Positions 54,641-63,836 of a DNA stretch of 64,000 bases are shown here, in pieces. A model generated the notes under the pieces. It worked only from the letters and a program-made list of their open reading frames with translations, was not told where the DNA came from and did not search any database. The translations under genes were made by a program, and so were the position numbers. The stretch spans positions 1,984,001-2,048,000 of the forward strand of contig NZ_AP024749.1 of assembly GCF_019702945.1 (NCBI RefSeq), written 5' to 3'. Numbering within the stretch: the stretch's first letter is position 1; each line of letters opens with the position of its first letter. The stretch comes from Flavobacterium okayamense. Its GTDB lineage: Bacteria; Bacteroidota; Bacteroidia; Flavobacteriales; Flavobacteriaceae.

Positions 54641-55926
54641 ACATCTAGCGCTTCTTTATAAACTTTTAAACATCTTTCTCTTGCTTCTTTATGGTCTACT
54701 ATAGGTTCAGGATATTTAGAAGTTTCTAATTCAGGAATCCATTTTTTAATATATTTCAAATCTTTATCAAACTTTTTAATTTGTTCCGATGGATTAAAAA
54801 TTCGAAAATAGGGTGCTGCATCAACACCTGAACCCGCTGCCCATTGCCAATTTCCTATATTACTCGCTTGTTCATAGTCAAGCAATTTTTGAGCAAAATA
54901 AGTTTCGCCCCATCTCCAATCTATGAGTAAGTGTTTGCATAAAAAACTTGCCACAATCATGCGTACTCTATTATGCATGTGTCCAGTAGTATTCAATTCA
55001 CGCATTCCTGCATCTACAAAGGGATAACCTGTTTTTCCTTCACACCATTTTTTAAAGTTTTTTTCATCGTTCAACCATTTTATGTTATCATATTTTGGTT
55101 TAAAACTTTCATTTATAGTATGAGGAAAATGCCAAAGAATTTGCATAAAAAATTCTCTCCAAATCAATTCATTTAAAAATGTTTCATTTTTTGACTCTAA
55201 TGCTTTTTTAACCATTTTTCGAATAGAAACTGTACCAAATCGTAGATGAATTCCTAAGTGAGACGTTCCGTCAATTGCTGGAAAGTTTCTGGTTTCTTGA
55301 TAATTATCGATTAACTGATCAGATACATTATATTTTGGTAACTGAATGTTTGTTTTTTCAAAATTGATATCGGTTAATTTTAAAAAAGGATAATTATGAT
55401 TTGTAATATTTTCTAATAATTCTTCGGAAGGATAGTTTTTTAAAAGACTAGTAGAAAAATTTTCTTTCCATTTTTTTGAAAAAGGAGTATAAACTACATA
55501 TGGGGAATTATCATCTTTAACAACTTCACTTTTTTCAAAAATAACTTGGTCTTTCGCCGTTTTGAATGCAATATTATGAGCTTTTAATAAAGTATTTATT
55601 TCTTTATCTCGTTTTCTAGCGTAGGGTTCATAATCATGATTTGTATAAACAGTTTCAATGTCATTTTCAGAAATTAAATTTTTGAATATTTCATATGGAG
55701 TTCCATTAAAAACAGCTAATGATTTACCTTTTTTATTTAATTGATTCTGTATATCTTCTAAACTTTCATGTATAAAACTAACGCGAGCATCATCTTTTGG
55801 AAGTTGTTCTAAAATTGAAGTATCAAATATAAAAATAGGTAATACTTCTTTAGAAGAATTTAGTGCATGAAACAATGCTGCATTATCATGCAAACGTAAA
55901 TCGCGACGGAACAAAAAAATTGTCAT
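54637..55926 (-). CDS. phrB: Deoxyribodipyrimidine photolyase, class I type, 429 aa
   Basis: N-terminal antenna-binding domain ([21 protein letters not shown]) and FAD domain with the canonical [30 protein letters not shown] and [23 protein letters not shown]. The Trp residues for electron transfer and pyrimidine-dimer recognition are present, so it is likely an active blue-light DNA repair enzyme. It lies between the SRPBCC gene (10 nt upstream) and the second photolyase-like gene, forming an operon. Confidence 0.92.
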   Translation of the reverse strand: MTIFLFRRDLRLHDNAALFHALNSSKEVLPIFIFDTSILEQLPKDDARVSFIHESLEDIQNQLNKKGKSLAVFNGTPYEIFKNLISENDIETVYTNHDYEPYARKRDKEINTLLKAHNIAFKTAKDQVIFEKSEVVKDDNSPYVVYTPFSKKWKENFSTSLLKNYPSEELLENITNHNYPFLKLTDINFEKTNIQLPKYNVSDQLIDNYQETRNFPAIDGTSHLGIHLRFGTVSIRKMVKKALESKNETFLNELIWREFFMQILWHFPHTINESFKPKYDNIKWLNDEKNFKKWCEGKTGYPFVDAGMRELNTTGHMHNRVRMIVASFLCKHLLIDWRWGETYFAQKLLDYEQASNIGNWQWAAGSGVDAAPYFRIFNPSEQIKKFDKDLKYIKKWIPELETSKYPEPIVDHKEARERCLKVYKEALDV

Positions 55927-55936
55927 CTATAATAAT

Positions 55937-56398
55937 CTAAAATTCACCAAATAGTTCTACAAGTTTCTTTTTTCTAAATTCAAAAATTTCCTCAAGTTTT
56001 GGTCTAACTAATATTGGATTTACCAATTGTCCTATTACACCAAATGGAACTTTGTAGTGAATTAAATCTTCCATCTCAACACCACCAGGAATTTCTTTTA
56101 AAAAGTGTTTATGATGCCACAATGCATAAGGACCAAATCTTTGCTCGTCTACAAAGAATTTATTTTCTACGACATGAGTTATTTCAGTTACCCATTTGTT
56201 TGGGATTCCCAATACTGGTTTTACAATGTATTCAATAATTTGACCCGGATACATTTCCTTATCAGCACCTGATACAATATCAAATCCCATGTATTCTGGA
56301 GTAATTTTTTTTAAATTTTTTGGGTCAGATAAAAATTTCCAAGCTTCTTCTATTGAAATTGGGATATTTTGTTTTTTATGTAATGTATAAATTTTCAT
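55937..56398 (-). CDS. SRPBCC-family protein, 153 aa
   Basis: Single START/Bet v1-like domain: the opening SIEEAWKFLSDPKNLKKITPEYMGFDIVSG, then VTEITHVVENKFFVDEQRFGPYALWHHKH and the long C-terminal helix LEEIFEFRKKKL. The hydrophobic cavity of such proteins binds lipids or other ligands. This version regularly neighbours photolyase genes in Bacteroidota, so a link to light or DNA-repair physiology is inferred. First gene of the photolyase operon. Confidence 0.85.
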   Translation of the reverse strand: MKIYTLHKKQNIPISIEEAWKFLSDPKNLKKITPEYMGFDIVSGADKEMYPGQIIEYIVKPVLGIPNKWVTEITHVVENKFFVDEQRFGPYALWHHKHFLKEIPGGVEMEDLIHYKVPFGVIGQLVNPILVRPKLEEIFEFRKKKLVELFGEF

Positions 56399-56526
56399 TC
56401 TAAATTTGTTTAATCAAAGTTACTAAAACATTAAACAAAATAAAAATAATTTTAGTAAAAGCTTAACAAATAACAGCTGATTAATTAGTAATTTCGTGAT
56501 AAATCAAAAAAACTAAATAAAATACG

Positions 56527-57381
56527 ATGAAAAAATTATTCTTAACCCTAGCTTTATCTCTAGCTATTTTTGCGTCTAATGCGCAAGTTAAAACACCACA
56601 ATCAAGTCCACTTTCTAAAGTTGAGCAAGTTGTAGGATTAACTTCTGTTACTATTGAATATTCAAGACCAAGCATTAAAGGTAGAATTGTTTACGGTGAT
56701 TTAGTGCCTTATGGAAAAAATTGGAGAACTGGTGCTAATGCTAATTCAACAGTAACCTTTAGTGATGCTGTTACTATTAATGGTAAAGAATTAAAAGCAG
56801 GTAAATATGCATTATTTACTACTCCTAAAGCTGATAGTTGGGATATTATTTTCTATTCAGATACTAATAACTGGGGATTACCAGAATCATGGGATGAATC
56901 AAAAGTAGCTCTTCGTGCTAGTGTTAAACCAGAGACATTATCTAAATCTGTTGAAACTTTTACAATTGAATTAGCGAATATTTCAAATGATGGTGCAACT
57001 TTAGATTTATTGTGGGAAAGAACAAGAGTATCTTTACCTTTTTCAGTTCCAACACAAACATTAGCAATGGCTAGTATTGAGAAAGCTTTAGCTGGTCCTT
57101 CAATGGGTGATTATTTTTCTTCTGCTCAATACTATTATCAATCGGATAAAGATTTAAATAAAGCATTATTGTGGATTAATAATGCAATTTCTATGACTCC
57201 TGCAGGTAAAGACACTCCATTTTGGTATTTACGTTTAAAATCGTTAATTCAAGCTAAATTAGGCGATAAAAAAGGAGCAATTGAAACGGCTAAATATTCA
57301 TTAGAAGGTGCTCAAAAAGCTGGAAATGCTGATTATGAAAAAATGAATAAAGACAGTATTGCTGAATGGTCTAAAAAATAA
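56527..57381 (+). CDS. DUF2911 secreted protein, 284 aa
   Basis: Signal peptide (MKKLFLTLALSLAIFASNAQ), then a DUF2911 domain (VTIEYSRPSIKGRIVYGDLVPYGKNWRTGANANSTVTFSDAV; KAGKYALFTTPKADSWDIIFYSD). The C-terminal ~90 residues look TPR-like (ALLWINNAISMTPAG; GDKKGAIETAKYSLEGAQ). Function unknown. Monocistronic, closed by a terminator. Confidence 0.88.
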   Translation: MKKLFLTLALSLAIFASNAQVKTPQSSPLSKVEQVVGLTSVTIEYSRPSIKGRIVYGDLVPYGKNWRTGANANSTVTFSDAVTINGKELKAGKYALFTTPKADSWDIIFYSDTNNWGLPESWDESKVALRASVKPETLSKSVETFTIELANISNDGATLDLLWERTRVSLPFSVPTQTLAMASIEKALAGPSMGDYFSSAQYYYQSDKDLNKALLWINNAISMTPAGKDTPFWYLRLKSLIQAKLGDKKGAIETAKYSLEGAQKAGNADYEKMNKDSIAEWSKK

Positions 57382-57398
57382 TTTGGATTTTATAGTAT

Positions 57399-57427
57399 AA
57401 AAAAAGAGGCTTTTAAGCCTCTTTTTT
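57399..57427. terminator. Bidirectional terminator overlapping the symporter 3' end
   Basis: AAAAAAGAGGCTT-TT-AAGCCTCTTTTTT. Its right arm contains the last codons and stop of the convergent sodium symporter gene. Confidence 0.9.
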
Positions 57428-59098
57428 ATTTATGAAAATCTGTATAAAAATTGAGAATGAAATTGTCATTAAAGCCCCAATAAAATTTAGCCACAAAAAG
57501 CTTACTATATCTATGTAATAAATGTAAAAAATAATTAATTGTGATATACAAGCTCCAATGAAGATTGCTTTCCCTTTAACAAAGTTAATATAGAATCCTA
57601 CTAAAAATATACCTAGAACGGTTCCGTAGAAAATAGAACCAATGATATTTACCAATTGGATTAAGTTTTCAAACAATGTACCAATGCAAGCAAAACCTAT
57701 GGCTACCAATCCCCAAAATAATGTAAACCATTGGGTAGCATATACATAATGTTTATCAGATTTTTCACCAACGTTTCTTTTATAAATATCTATTGATGTA
57801 GTTGCTGCTAAAGAATTAAGTCCGGATGCACTTGAAGACATGGCGGCACTAAAAATTACCGCTAACAATAATCCGAGTAAACCTTTAGGTAAATAATGTA
57901 AAATAAAGTATAAAAAGACATAATCTTTATCGTTAGTTTCAGAACCATTATCAACACTTGAGATTAAATCTTTAGCTTTTTCTCTTAAATCTTTTTCTTT
58001 ATTTGATAAGGCAACCATTTGTTTACGTAGGGTAGGGTTGTCATAATCATTGTGCTGTAATTGATCAATATATATTTGATTTACAACTTGTTTGTCTTGA
58101 TTTAATTCTACTAATTTACTTTCTAGATTTTCATAGGCTTCTTTTTTATCTGAAGCTTTTACTTTATTTACATTATTTGGATTAAAATGAAGTGGCGTAT
58201 CATTAAATTGGAAAAACACAAAAACTAAAACTCCGGTTAATAAGATAAAAAATTGCATAGGAACTTTTAAAATTCCATTCATAATTAGTCCCATTTGACT
58301 TTCTTTAATTGATTTTCCTGATAAATATCGACCAACTTGAGATTGATCAGTACCAAAATAAGAAAGCATTAAAAAGAATCCGCCTGTAATTCCACTCCAA
58401 AAAGTATATCGAGTTTCGGGGTTATATGAGAAATCTAAAATATCCATTTTCCCATTTGCACCAGCAACATGTAAAGCATTTCCAAAATCTAACTCATTGG
58501 GTAAATATGAAAGAATTGTAAAAAAGGTAATAAACATACCACTCATTATTACAAACATCTGTTGTTTTTGCGTTACATTAACTGCTTTTGTTCCTCCAGT
58601 TACAGTATAAACAATGACTAAAATGCCAATTACAATATTTAACATAGTAAGATTCCAACCTAATAATGCTGATAAAATTATGGATGGAGCGTAGATGGTC
58701 AAACCTGTACCTAAACCACGTTGAATTAAGAATAATATAGCAGCTAATGATCGAGTTTTTACATCAAAACGTTGTTCAAGATATTCGTAAGCCGTATATA
58801 CTTTTAGTTTATGATATATAGGAATGAAAGTATAGGCTATTACTATCATAGCTAAAGGAAGACCAAAATAGAATTGCACAAATCCCATTCCGTCATGATA
58901 CGCTTGACCTGGGGTAGATAAAAAGGTAATTGCACTAGCTTGTGTAGCCATTACCGAAATGCCAACTGTAAACCAAGGAGTTTCATTATTATCTAATAAA
59001 TAATCCTTTACGTTTGCACTGCCTTTTGTTTTAAAAGCGCCATAGATAACGATAAACAATAAAGTGCAACTTAAAACAATCCAATCTAATCCAGTCAT
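57413..59098 (-). CDS. Sodium:solute symporter (SSS family), 561 aa
   Basis: Thirteen or so hydrophobic segments. Family motifs: WFTVGISVMATQASAITFLSTPGQAYHDGMGFVQFYFGLPLAM (TM1-2, sodium site) and ILFLIQRGLGTGLTIYAPS, plus FSAAMSSSASGLNSLAATTSIDIYKR. A ~90-residue charged insert lies in one cytoplasmic loop (about 305-395). Substrate cannot be deduced. It begins 1 nt after the stop of the 34-residue membrane protein, and the operon continues from PIG-L. Confidence 0.93.
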   Translation of the reverse strand: MTGLDWIVLSCTLLFIVIYGAFKTKGSANVKDYLLDNNETPWFTVGISVMATQASAITFLSTPGQAYHDGMGFVQFYFGLPLAMIVIAYTFIPIYHKLKVYTAYEYLEQRFDVKTRSLAAILFLIQRGLGTGLTIYAPSIILSALLGWNLTMLNIVIGILVIVYTVTGGTKAVNVTQKQQMFVIMSGMFITFFTILSYLPNELDFGNALHVAGANGKMDILDFSYNPETRYTFWSGITGGFFLMLSYFGTDQSQVGRYLSGKSIKESQMGLIMNGILKVPMQFFILLTGVLVFVFFQFNDTPLHFNPNNVNKVKASDKKEAYENLESKLVELNQDKQVVNQIYIDQLQHNDYDNPTLRKQMVALSNKEKDLREKAKDLISSVDNGSETNDKDYVFLYFILHYLPKGLLGLLLAVIFSAAMSSSASGLNSLAATTSIDIYKRNVGEKSDKHYVYATQWFTLFWGLVAIGFACIGTLFENLIQLVNIIGSIFYGTVLGIFLVGFYINFVKGKAIFIGACISQLIIFYIYYIDIVSFLWLNFIGALMTISFSIFIQIFINKKEA

Positions 59099-59099
59099 A

Positions 59100-59204
59100 T
59101 TATGAATAAATTTCCATTAATAAATAAAAGATTAAAATGTAAAGTGCGTTTAGGAAAAGTACTATAGTATAGCTTTTTTTCCATTCATATTTATGTTCTT
59201 TCAT
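59100..59204 (-). CDS. Small membrane protein, 34 aa
   Basis: ATG at 59204 to TAA at 59100 encodes a basic/aromatic start (MKEHKYEWKKSY), one hydrophobic helix (TIVLFLNALYILIFYLLM) and the tail EIYS. Its stop is 1 nt from the symporter ATG and it starts 48 nt after the PIG-L stop, filling what would otherwise be an odd gap. Possibly a small subunit or assembly factor of the symporter; this rests on context only. Confidence 0.6.
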   Translation of the reverse strand: MKEHKYEWKKSYTIVLFLNALYILIFYLLMEIYS

Positions 59205-59252
59205 TGTTGTAAAAATTAATATTAATATGGAAAGAATGTATTTTAAAAAGTT

Positions 59253-61691
59253 TTATTCTAATGCAATTAAATTAGCTAATAATTTATAAGCTCCGCTAAC
59301 ACCTTCAGGAAGTTCTCTAAAGAATGATAATCCAGTATAAATGTAATTTCCTTTTCCATACTTAGCGATTAATAAACTACCATTTGTTTTTTCTTCTCCT
59401 TCATCTTGCATAGCTAAGATAGGAATAAAATTACTATCCCAATTATTTGGGAAATACAATCCACGCTCTTGAACCCAACCTTCGAAGTCTTTATTCGAAA
59501 TTTTGTTTGGTTGGTTTAACACGGTATTATTGTTATCCAAAAAATATACAGTAGCCTCTTCGTTTGTAACTCTATCGCTAGATAAAGATAGTGAGTAAGG
59601 TGCTAATTCATTGGTAACAAGACCTCTTGTAGTATTGTATTGAACTATTAGGTTACCACCTTGGTTAACATATTCGAATAGCACTTTGTTTTTATATTTT
59701 AAATCATCTAAAACATTAAAAGCCCTTATTCCAATAATAATAGCGTCTAAATTTTTTATTTTATCTAATTCTAATTCTGCAACGTCTAAATATGAAATTT
59801 TGTAATTCAAATTTTCCAAATTTTTACCAACTTCATCTCCAGCTCCCATAATATATCCAATATTTTCTCCCTTAGTTTGAATTTCTAGATTTACAAATTT
59901 TGATTCAGAAGATTCTAAAATGATTTGTTTAGGAATATGAGCATAACTAATTGCAGTTAATTGCTTATCATAAATTTTAGTATCACTTTCTACAATAGCT
60001 TGAACAACAATGTTTTGCTCTTTACTTGGAGGGGATACAGTGAAAGAAACTGCTTTTGTTTCGCCTTTTACACCAATTTTAACTGGAATTTCTTTTGGCT
60101 CAACATTCCAGTCGGCAGGGATTTTTAATTTAACTATTCCATTTGCATTATTTTCATAAGCAGTAACTTTTACCTCTATTTTTTTTGAATTTTTACCATC
60201 AAAAACAGCAACTTTATTTGTTATTTCAGTTGTAAATTTAGGAACAATTGAAAAAGGGATATAAGTTTCACCATCATTAGGTTCGTTCGTTTTGAAAGTC
60301 AGATTTTTTGTGAACGTAAATTTTTGATTTTCAATTTCAAGATTAAATACAACAGGAAATGGTGTTTTTAACTCGGGTAAATTTCGTAAAGTTTTTTCCG
60401 TTACAGTGTATAAACCGTTTTGTTGTTTTTCGTTTAACCAAAATAAATTGGAATAAGGAATTTTTTCGGAAAATTTGAAATTAATAGTTTCCTTAATATC
60501 TTCATTGTTTTTCAACGATTTATTGATGGGAACATTTTTTGAATTTAAAAGATTTATCGAGTTCAGTTTGATATTTGAATTACTCCTGTTTATGGCTTCA
60601 ACGTTTATTTGAATTTCTGAATTTGGCGTAGCCATTTCTTCTGAAGTAATCGCTTCTAAAAACATTCCTGATGAAGCTTCAATGATTGAAGTTATTTCTT
60701 TCGATTTTATTTTTTTCCAATGTTCATCATCTAGTTTTTGAATTAATTGGTACGCTTTTACCAATTGTGGTAAATGTACAGATGGATTTTTAAAATTAAA
60801 ATTGTTTTGAATTGGAAGTAAAATTTTAGCTATTTCATTTCCACCTTTAATTCGATTCCAAGACGTATCAATTCCTTCAAAAAGATTATCTTTTGGTGGA
60901 AGATTACCTTTAATCAATTCTAAATATTCTAATTCTTCACCACGAGTTCCAATTGTTCCAAACCCCTGACATTTATGTTGACTTCGGCTTAATGCTGCAA
61001 TTTCATGATTACTTTTTCCTTTTAAAGGATAATAAACATTAGCATCGATCGAAAGCAATTTAGATTTATCAGCTTTATCAAATTTTTCTTGACTTCCATA
61101 AAACCACCACGACGTATTGAAAAACAGTCGTTTTGGCTTTATTTTCACCAAATCGTAAGCTTCTAAACTCAACATAGCCGAAGCAGTATGATGTCCGTGA
61201 GTTGTACCAGGAGTTCTATGATTAAATCGATTAACAATAATATCGGGTTGAAAATTTTCAATAACTTGAATTACATCTGATAAAACTTCATTTTTATTCC
61301 AAATAGAAAATGTTTCTGTAGGCTGTTTACTATATCCAAAATCATTAGCTCGTGTGAAAAATTGAGTCCCTCCATCAATTCGTCTAGCCGCTAAAAGTTC
61401 TTGTGTTCGAATTGCACCTAATTTTTCACGTAATTCAGGTCCAATTAAATTTTGTCCGCCATCGCCACGAGTTAGAGAAAGGTAAGCTGTATTGGCATGA
61501 TAATGATTTGAGAAGTAAGTAATTAATCTTGTGTTTTCATCATCTGGATGTGCAGCTATATATAAAACTTTTCCAAAGAAATTTAGTTTTTCTATTTTCT
61601 CAAAAATCTCATTTGATGATAGTTTTTTTGGTTCTTGGGCATTTATTAATTGAAATGTAAAAAGCAGAAAAAGGCTTAATTTTCTAAACAT
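59253..61691 (-). CDS. Secreted PIG-L-family deacetylase, 812 aa
   Basis: Signal peptide (FLLFTFQLINAQ), then the PIG-L/LmbE zinc site AAHPDDENTRLITYF with HPDD, the RGDGGQN loop and TTHGHHTAS later. About 300 residues form the deacetylase-like core. The rest has Ig-like segments (NPEVT/NAPE-like) and a C-terminal Rossmann/ThuA-like region (LDAIIIGIRAFNVLDDLKYKNKVLFEYVNQGGNLIVQYNTTRG). It probably de-N-acetylates a sugar outside the cytoplasm. Confidence 0.87.
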   Translation of the reverse strand: MFRKLSLFLLFTFQLINAQEPKKLSSNEIFEKIEKLNFFGKVLYIAAHPDDENTRLITYFSNHYHANTAYLSLTRGDGGQNLIGPELREKLGAIRTQELLAARRIDGGTQFFTRANDFGYSKQPTETFSIWNKNEVLSDVIQVIENFQPDIIVNRFNHRTPGTTHGHHTASAMLSLEAYDLVKIKPKRLFFNTSWWFYGSQEKFDKADKSKLLSIDANVYYPLKGKSNHEIAALSRSQHKCQGFGTIGTRGEELEYLELIKGNLPPKDNLFEGIDTSWNRIKGGNEIAKILLPIQNNFNFKNPSVHLPQLVKAYQLIQKLDDEHWKKIKSKEITSIIEASSGMFLEAITSEEMATPNSEIQINVEAINRSNSNIKLNSINLLNSKNVPINKSLKNNEDIKETINFKFSEKIPYSNLFWLNEKQQNGLYTVTEKTLRNLPELKTPFPVVFNLEIENQKFTFTKNLTFKTNEPNDGETYIPFSIVPKFTTEITNKVAVFDGKNSKKIEVKVTAYENNANGIVKLKIPADWNVEPKEIPVKIGVKGETKAVSFTVSPPSKEQNIVVQAIVESDTKIYDKQLTAISYAHIPKQIILESSESKFVNLEIQTKGENIGYIMGAGDEVGKNLENLNYKISYLDVAELELDKIKNLDAIIIGIRAFNVLDDLKYKNKVLFEYVNQGGNLIVQYNTTRGLVTNELAPYSLSLSSDRVTNEEATVYFLDNNNTVLNQPNKISNKDFEGWVQERGLYFPNNWDSNFIPILAMQDEGEEKTNGSLLIAKYGKGNYIYTGLSFFRELPEGVSGAYKLLANLIALE

Positions 61692-61721
61692 AGAATTATT
61701 GGTTTTTTCAAAGATAAAAAA

Positions 61722-61741
61722 AGGAAGTCTTTTGACTTCCT
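61722..61741. terminator. Hairpin between MscS and PIG-L genes
   Basis: AGGAAGTC-TTTT-GACTTCCT, flanked by A- and T-runs; it terminates the maf/MscS transcript from the minus strand. Confidence 0.8.
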
Positions 61742-61765
61742 ATTTAATTTTTTTTTAAGAATTGA

Positions 61766-62302
61766 TTAGTCTGTAAAATCACTAAACTCTTTATGTTTTT
61801 TTATGACTGATATTCCTTTTTGCATTAATAAGTTATTCGGATAGGTAATAGTTTCTCCATCAATTGTTTTTAGTAAAATATAAAATGCTTTGATATCTTC
61901 AATTTCGGCTTCAATTGGAAAGTCTTTATCATGAATCTTTATTACATCTCCAATTTTGAAAGGGTAGGAGAAAAACAAAACTACACCTGCTGTTATATTA
62001 CTTAAAATGGACCATTGCGCAAATGAAGCAACTCCTACAACTGCAAAAACGGATGAAATAAATAAAAATATTTGATCTTTTCGTACACCCCAAATGATAA
62101 TAATACTCAAAAGAGTTAACGTGCCAAGAAGAATGTTTATGTATTTGATAATTAAATTAGTACGATGTTCTAAAGCTTCATTTAAAGTGGCATATTTTCG
62201 AACTATTTTAGCAATAATTGATTTTAGTATTACAAATACAAATATGGCTACAATTGTAGAAATTTCTTCATGTAAATATGGGTTTTCAATTATATTAAAC
62301 AT
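61766..62302 (-). CDS. Small-conductance mechanosensitive channel (MscS family), 178 aa
   Basis: Three hydrophobic segments (about 14-32, 50-68, 75-110), the last being the pore-lining type (AVVGVASFAQWSILSNITAGVVLFFSYPFKIGDVIKI), followed by a short beta domain (EAEIEDIKAFYILLKTIDGETITYPNNLLM). It is shorter than E. coli MscS at the C-terminus, which is common in Bacteroidota. It opens under membrane tension. Its start overlaps the maf stop by 8 nt. Confidence 0.9.
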   Translation of the reverse strand: MFNIIENPYLHEEISTIVAIFVFVILKSIIAKIVRKYATLNEALEHRTNLIIKYINILLGTLTLLSIIIIWGVRKDQIFLFISSVFAVVGVASFAQWSILSNITAGVVLFFSYPFKIGDVIKIHDKDFPIEAEIEDIKAFYILLKTIDGETITYPNNLLMQKGISVIKKHKEFSDFTD

Positions 62303-62876
62303 ATTCTAATAATTTATCATAAACTTTATCAATGGGCATTCCTACAACATTTGCATACGAACCTTCAATTTTATCAATTCCAACTAACCCAATCCATTCT
62401 TGAATGCCATAAGCACCAGCTTTATCGAAAGGTTTGTAATTCTCTAAATAATAATGCAAAGCTTCATCAGATAGATTTTTGAAACTTACTTTTGTGATTT
62501 CATAAAACGTTTCTATTGATGTATTTGTTTTAAAACAAACCGAAGTGATTACTTCATGTGTTTTGCCACACATCGATTGTAACATTAAAAATGCATCATT
62601 GTAATCTTTTGGCTTTCCTAAGGCTTTTTTTTCATGCCAAACAATAGTGTCACTTGTAATAATAATTTCGTTTTTTGCAATTTCAGAAAAAGCATTGGCT
62701 TTTAATTCAGCTAAGAAATTCGTTATTTGTTCAGCTTTTAAATGTTCCGGATATACTTCTTTAACTTCCTTTAATCGGATTTCAAAATCGATATCCAATT
62801 CTTTGAAAAATTGTTGTCTTCTTGGCGAACCCGAAGCTAAAACGATGCGTTTATGTTGTAATTTTTCTCTAAGCAT
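62295..62876 (-). CDS. maf: Maf-like nucleotide pyrophosphatase, 193 aa
   Basis: Starts RIVLASGSPRRQQFFKEL (the SGSPRR nucleotide-binding motif) with ITSDTIVWHEKKALGKPKD and DKAGAYGIQEW. Removes pyrophosphate from non-canonical or m5-type NTPs (house-cleaning) and influences cell division in some bacteria. Overlaps the UbiA gene by 8 nt and the MscS gene by 8 nt, giving a tight three-gene operon. Confidence 0.95.
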   Translation of the reverse strand: MLREKLQHKRIVLASGSPRRQQFFKELDIDFEIRLKEVKEVYPEHLKAEQITNFLAELKANAFSEIAKNEIIITSDTIVWHEKKALGKPKDYNDAFLMLQSMCGKTHEVITSVCFKTNTSIETFYEITKVSFKNLSDEALHYYLENYKPFDKAGAYGIQEWIGLVGIDKIEGSYANVVGMPIDKVYDKLLEYV

Positions 62877-63804
62877 GTAAAGTAGAATAGGTAATTACCC
62901 AAATTGATACAATTCCGAAGAATAAAATCAACTTTAATAATAAACTTAGGTTTTTGTATTCCTTTTGTGTTTTAGCACTCCAACTTTTGATTGTAAAGAA
63001 TAGAAGCGGAGCTATGATAAATAATAATGCATAATACACAACGTAATCGTACATGAATAAGTTGGTTCGAAGATAATAAGCTAATAAAGCAATTGGAATA
63101 ATTGACAATCCAAATACAATTTTCATGGTTCGGTTTTTACCAATTAAAACAGGCAAAGTTGCAATTCCGCTGGCGTAATCAGCATCTGTATCTTCAATAT
63201 CTTTTACCATTTCTCTTAAAAAATTAATGATGAATGCAAAAATTGCATAATCGGTAAGTATACTGAAAACTTGTTTCATTTGTTCTCTATTTCCTGCATA
63301 AGTAGAAGGAACTAAATCGTAAATTCCGATGATAATGATACTAAAAGAAAGAATTAACGCTACAATCACATTTCCTAAAACAGCAATTTGTTTTAAAGTA
63401 GTTGCATAAACGTATAACAAAGCAGCAGTAATAATAAAAAATGCGGTAAAACTTGGTTTAATAATAACATTTGAAAGATAAAACCCAATTCCAACACCAA
63501 TAATATTGCAAATTACGTAATAATTGTAAGCTGCTTTTTCAGAAATAGAAACTCCAACAATTCTCTTTTTTGCAATTTCATCAGTTTCTTGATCCATAAT
63601 ATCATTAATGATGTAACCACCAGCTGCAATTAAAACTGTAGCTAAAACCAATAAAAAGAATTGTAAATGCGAAAGCGCTAAGAAATTGAATGTTGGCGTA
63701 AGCTCAGTAAATGTAGCCGTTTTCATAAATGTATAGCGAAATAAAATTTGCATAAATGCAATCATCGCTAAGTTTTGTATGCGTATAAGTTTAAAGAAGT
63801 TCAT
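62869..63804 (-). CDS. UbiA-family prenyltransferase, 311 aa
   Basis: Eight or nine transmembrane helices with the two Asp-rich motifs NDIMDQETDEI (about 67-77) and DIEDTDADYASGIATLPVLIGK. Flavobacterial members at this locus are annotated as geranylgeranylglycerol-phosphate geranylgeranyltransferase-like; the real substrate is unproven. It could alternatively act in menaquinone or haem A pathways, but the context (maf, MscS) does not say. First gene of the operon. Confidence 0.9.
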   Translation of the reverse strand: MNFFKLIRIQNLAMIAFMQILFRYTFMKTATFTELTPTFNFLALSHLQFFLLVLATVLIAAGGYIINDIMDQETDEIAKKRIVGVSISEKAAYNYYVICNIIGVGIGFYLSNVIIKPSFTAFFIITAALLYVYATTLKQIAVLGNVIVALILSFSIIIIGIYDLVPSTYAGNREQMKQVFSILTDYAIFAFIINFLREMVKDIEDTDADYASGIATLPVLIGKNRTMKIVFGLSIIPIALLAYYLRTNLFMYDYVVYYALLFIIAPLLFFTIKSWSAKTQKEYKNLSLLLKLILFFGIVSIWVITYSTLHA

Positions 63805-63836
63805 GTAATAGTGTTCAGTATTGAGTGTTCAGTAAA

